Shown here one piece after another: positions 63,645 to 64,000 of a DNA stretch of 64,000 nt (position 1 is the first letter of the stretch; the number at the start of each line of letters is the position of its first letter). The notes below the pieces were generated by a model, which was not told where the DNA came from, did not search any database, and worked only from the letters and a program-made list of their open reading frames with translations. This DNA is from Candidatus Obscuribacterales bacterium (GTDB lineage: Bacteria > Cyanobacteriota > Vampirovibrionia > Obscuribacterales > Obscuribacteraceae). The stretch lies in the NCBI GenBank assembly GCA_019752635.1, contig JAIELX010000083.1:36835-100834 (forward strand), read 5' to 3'. The translations under genes and the position numbers were made by a program.

Positions 63645-64000
63645 GGAACCTCCACCAAAATCCGGGATTTTAAAGGAGCGCTAATCTTAATGTACCACCG
63701 TACTGACAGATCCGGGTAGCCCTGGGGGCTCCGGGTCTCAAAAGGTGTAAGTAAATTCCTGTTCACCGACGTTAAGAAAGCCAGCTCGTAGATTTTTCGC
63801 GAACTTTCTACGCTCGTCTACTCGGATGAAGAATCGCCGGCGGCGATCGGGCAGCCACCTGTTACTTGCGATAGTAATTAGGCAGTTTTTGCGTAATTAC
63901 GCAGTGAGGGGCGTAGCCAGTGGAACTCGTCCGACTAAGCGAACAGCATCATAAACCGCGACGCGGCAGAGGCATTTATTCGATGAAAAAGGGGAGGGGA
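63645..64000. other. Right-edge region, no gene seen
   Basis: 356 bp upstream of the pilin gene. It contains a perfect 14-bp palindrome, TGCGTAATTACGCA, at 63890-63903, which could be an operator. No coding frame looks real. Confidence 0.4.

Noticed and set aside
1..64000. tRNA, rRNA, CRISPR and insertion sequences
   Set aside because: I looked for T-loop signatures, regular short repeats and transposase motifs and found none that held up.

Overview
The window looks like a chromosomal segment of a Gram-negative-type, non-photosynthetic relative of cyanobacteria, most likely Vampirovibrionota/Melainabacteria of the Candidatus Obscuribacterales type. This is an inference from gene style: many Hanks-type Ser/Thr kinases, FecR-like and TPR secreted proteins, a PUFA-synthase-like polyketide synthase and a de novo NAD operon. 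There is no rRNA, tRNA, CRISPR array, insertion sequence or phage gene, and no marker gene that would settle the taxonomy. Genes are dense on both strands. Shine-Dalgarno sites of the GGAGG type are common, and GTG/TTG starts are frequent.

Layout. 1-9.7 kb is a lipid or polyketide locus. It holds a very large reverse-strand synthase that runs off the left edge (two nitronate-monooxygenase-like domains, ketosynthase, acyltransferase, ACP, start of a ketoreductase), a ceramide-glucosyltransferase/HpnI-like enzyme and a divergent GH3-type acyl-adenylating enzyme. 9.8-17.5 kb holds a duplicated CPBP (CAAX-type) membrane protease, small membrane or secreted proteins, a GNAT acetyltransferase and a thioredoxin-NHL protein. 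17.5-25.8 kb holds a TPR pseudokinase, endonuclease IV, and the nadC-nadA-nadB operon from aspartate to nicotinate mononucleotide. 26.5-29.5 kb is a CHASE2 histidine kinase with its response regulator.

29.6-45 kb is the signalling core. Three active-looking Ser/Thr kinases alternate with three secreted FecR-like proteins, together with an SDR oxidoreductase, a two-domain M16 peptidase and several unknown proteins. Two near-identical palindromes precede one kinase and one FecR gene. 45-50.6 kb is a compact reverse operon for pyruvate phosphate dikinase: regulator, dikinase, a methyltransferase-GNAT fusion and an ArsC/Spx-like protein. 50.9-56.9 kb is a run of exported proteins, including a TadG-like one. 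57-63.6 kb holds a 1715-residue thioester alpha-2-macroglobulin, a small membrane protein split by a frameshift at a T7 run, and a VirB2/TrbC-like pilin. The pilin shares a 16-17 residue motif with the bait-like segment of the macroglobulin.

The points most worth following are the recurring kinase/FecR pairing with shared operator-like palindromes, the motif shared by macroglobulin and pilin, the protease duplication with a dead second half, the pseudokinase, the methyltransferase-GNAT fusion in the dikinase operon, and a 24-bp perfect inverted repeat between convergent genes.
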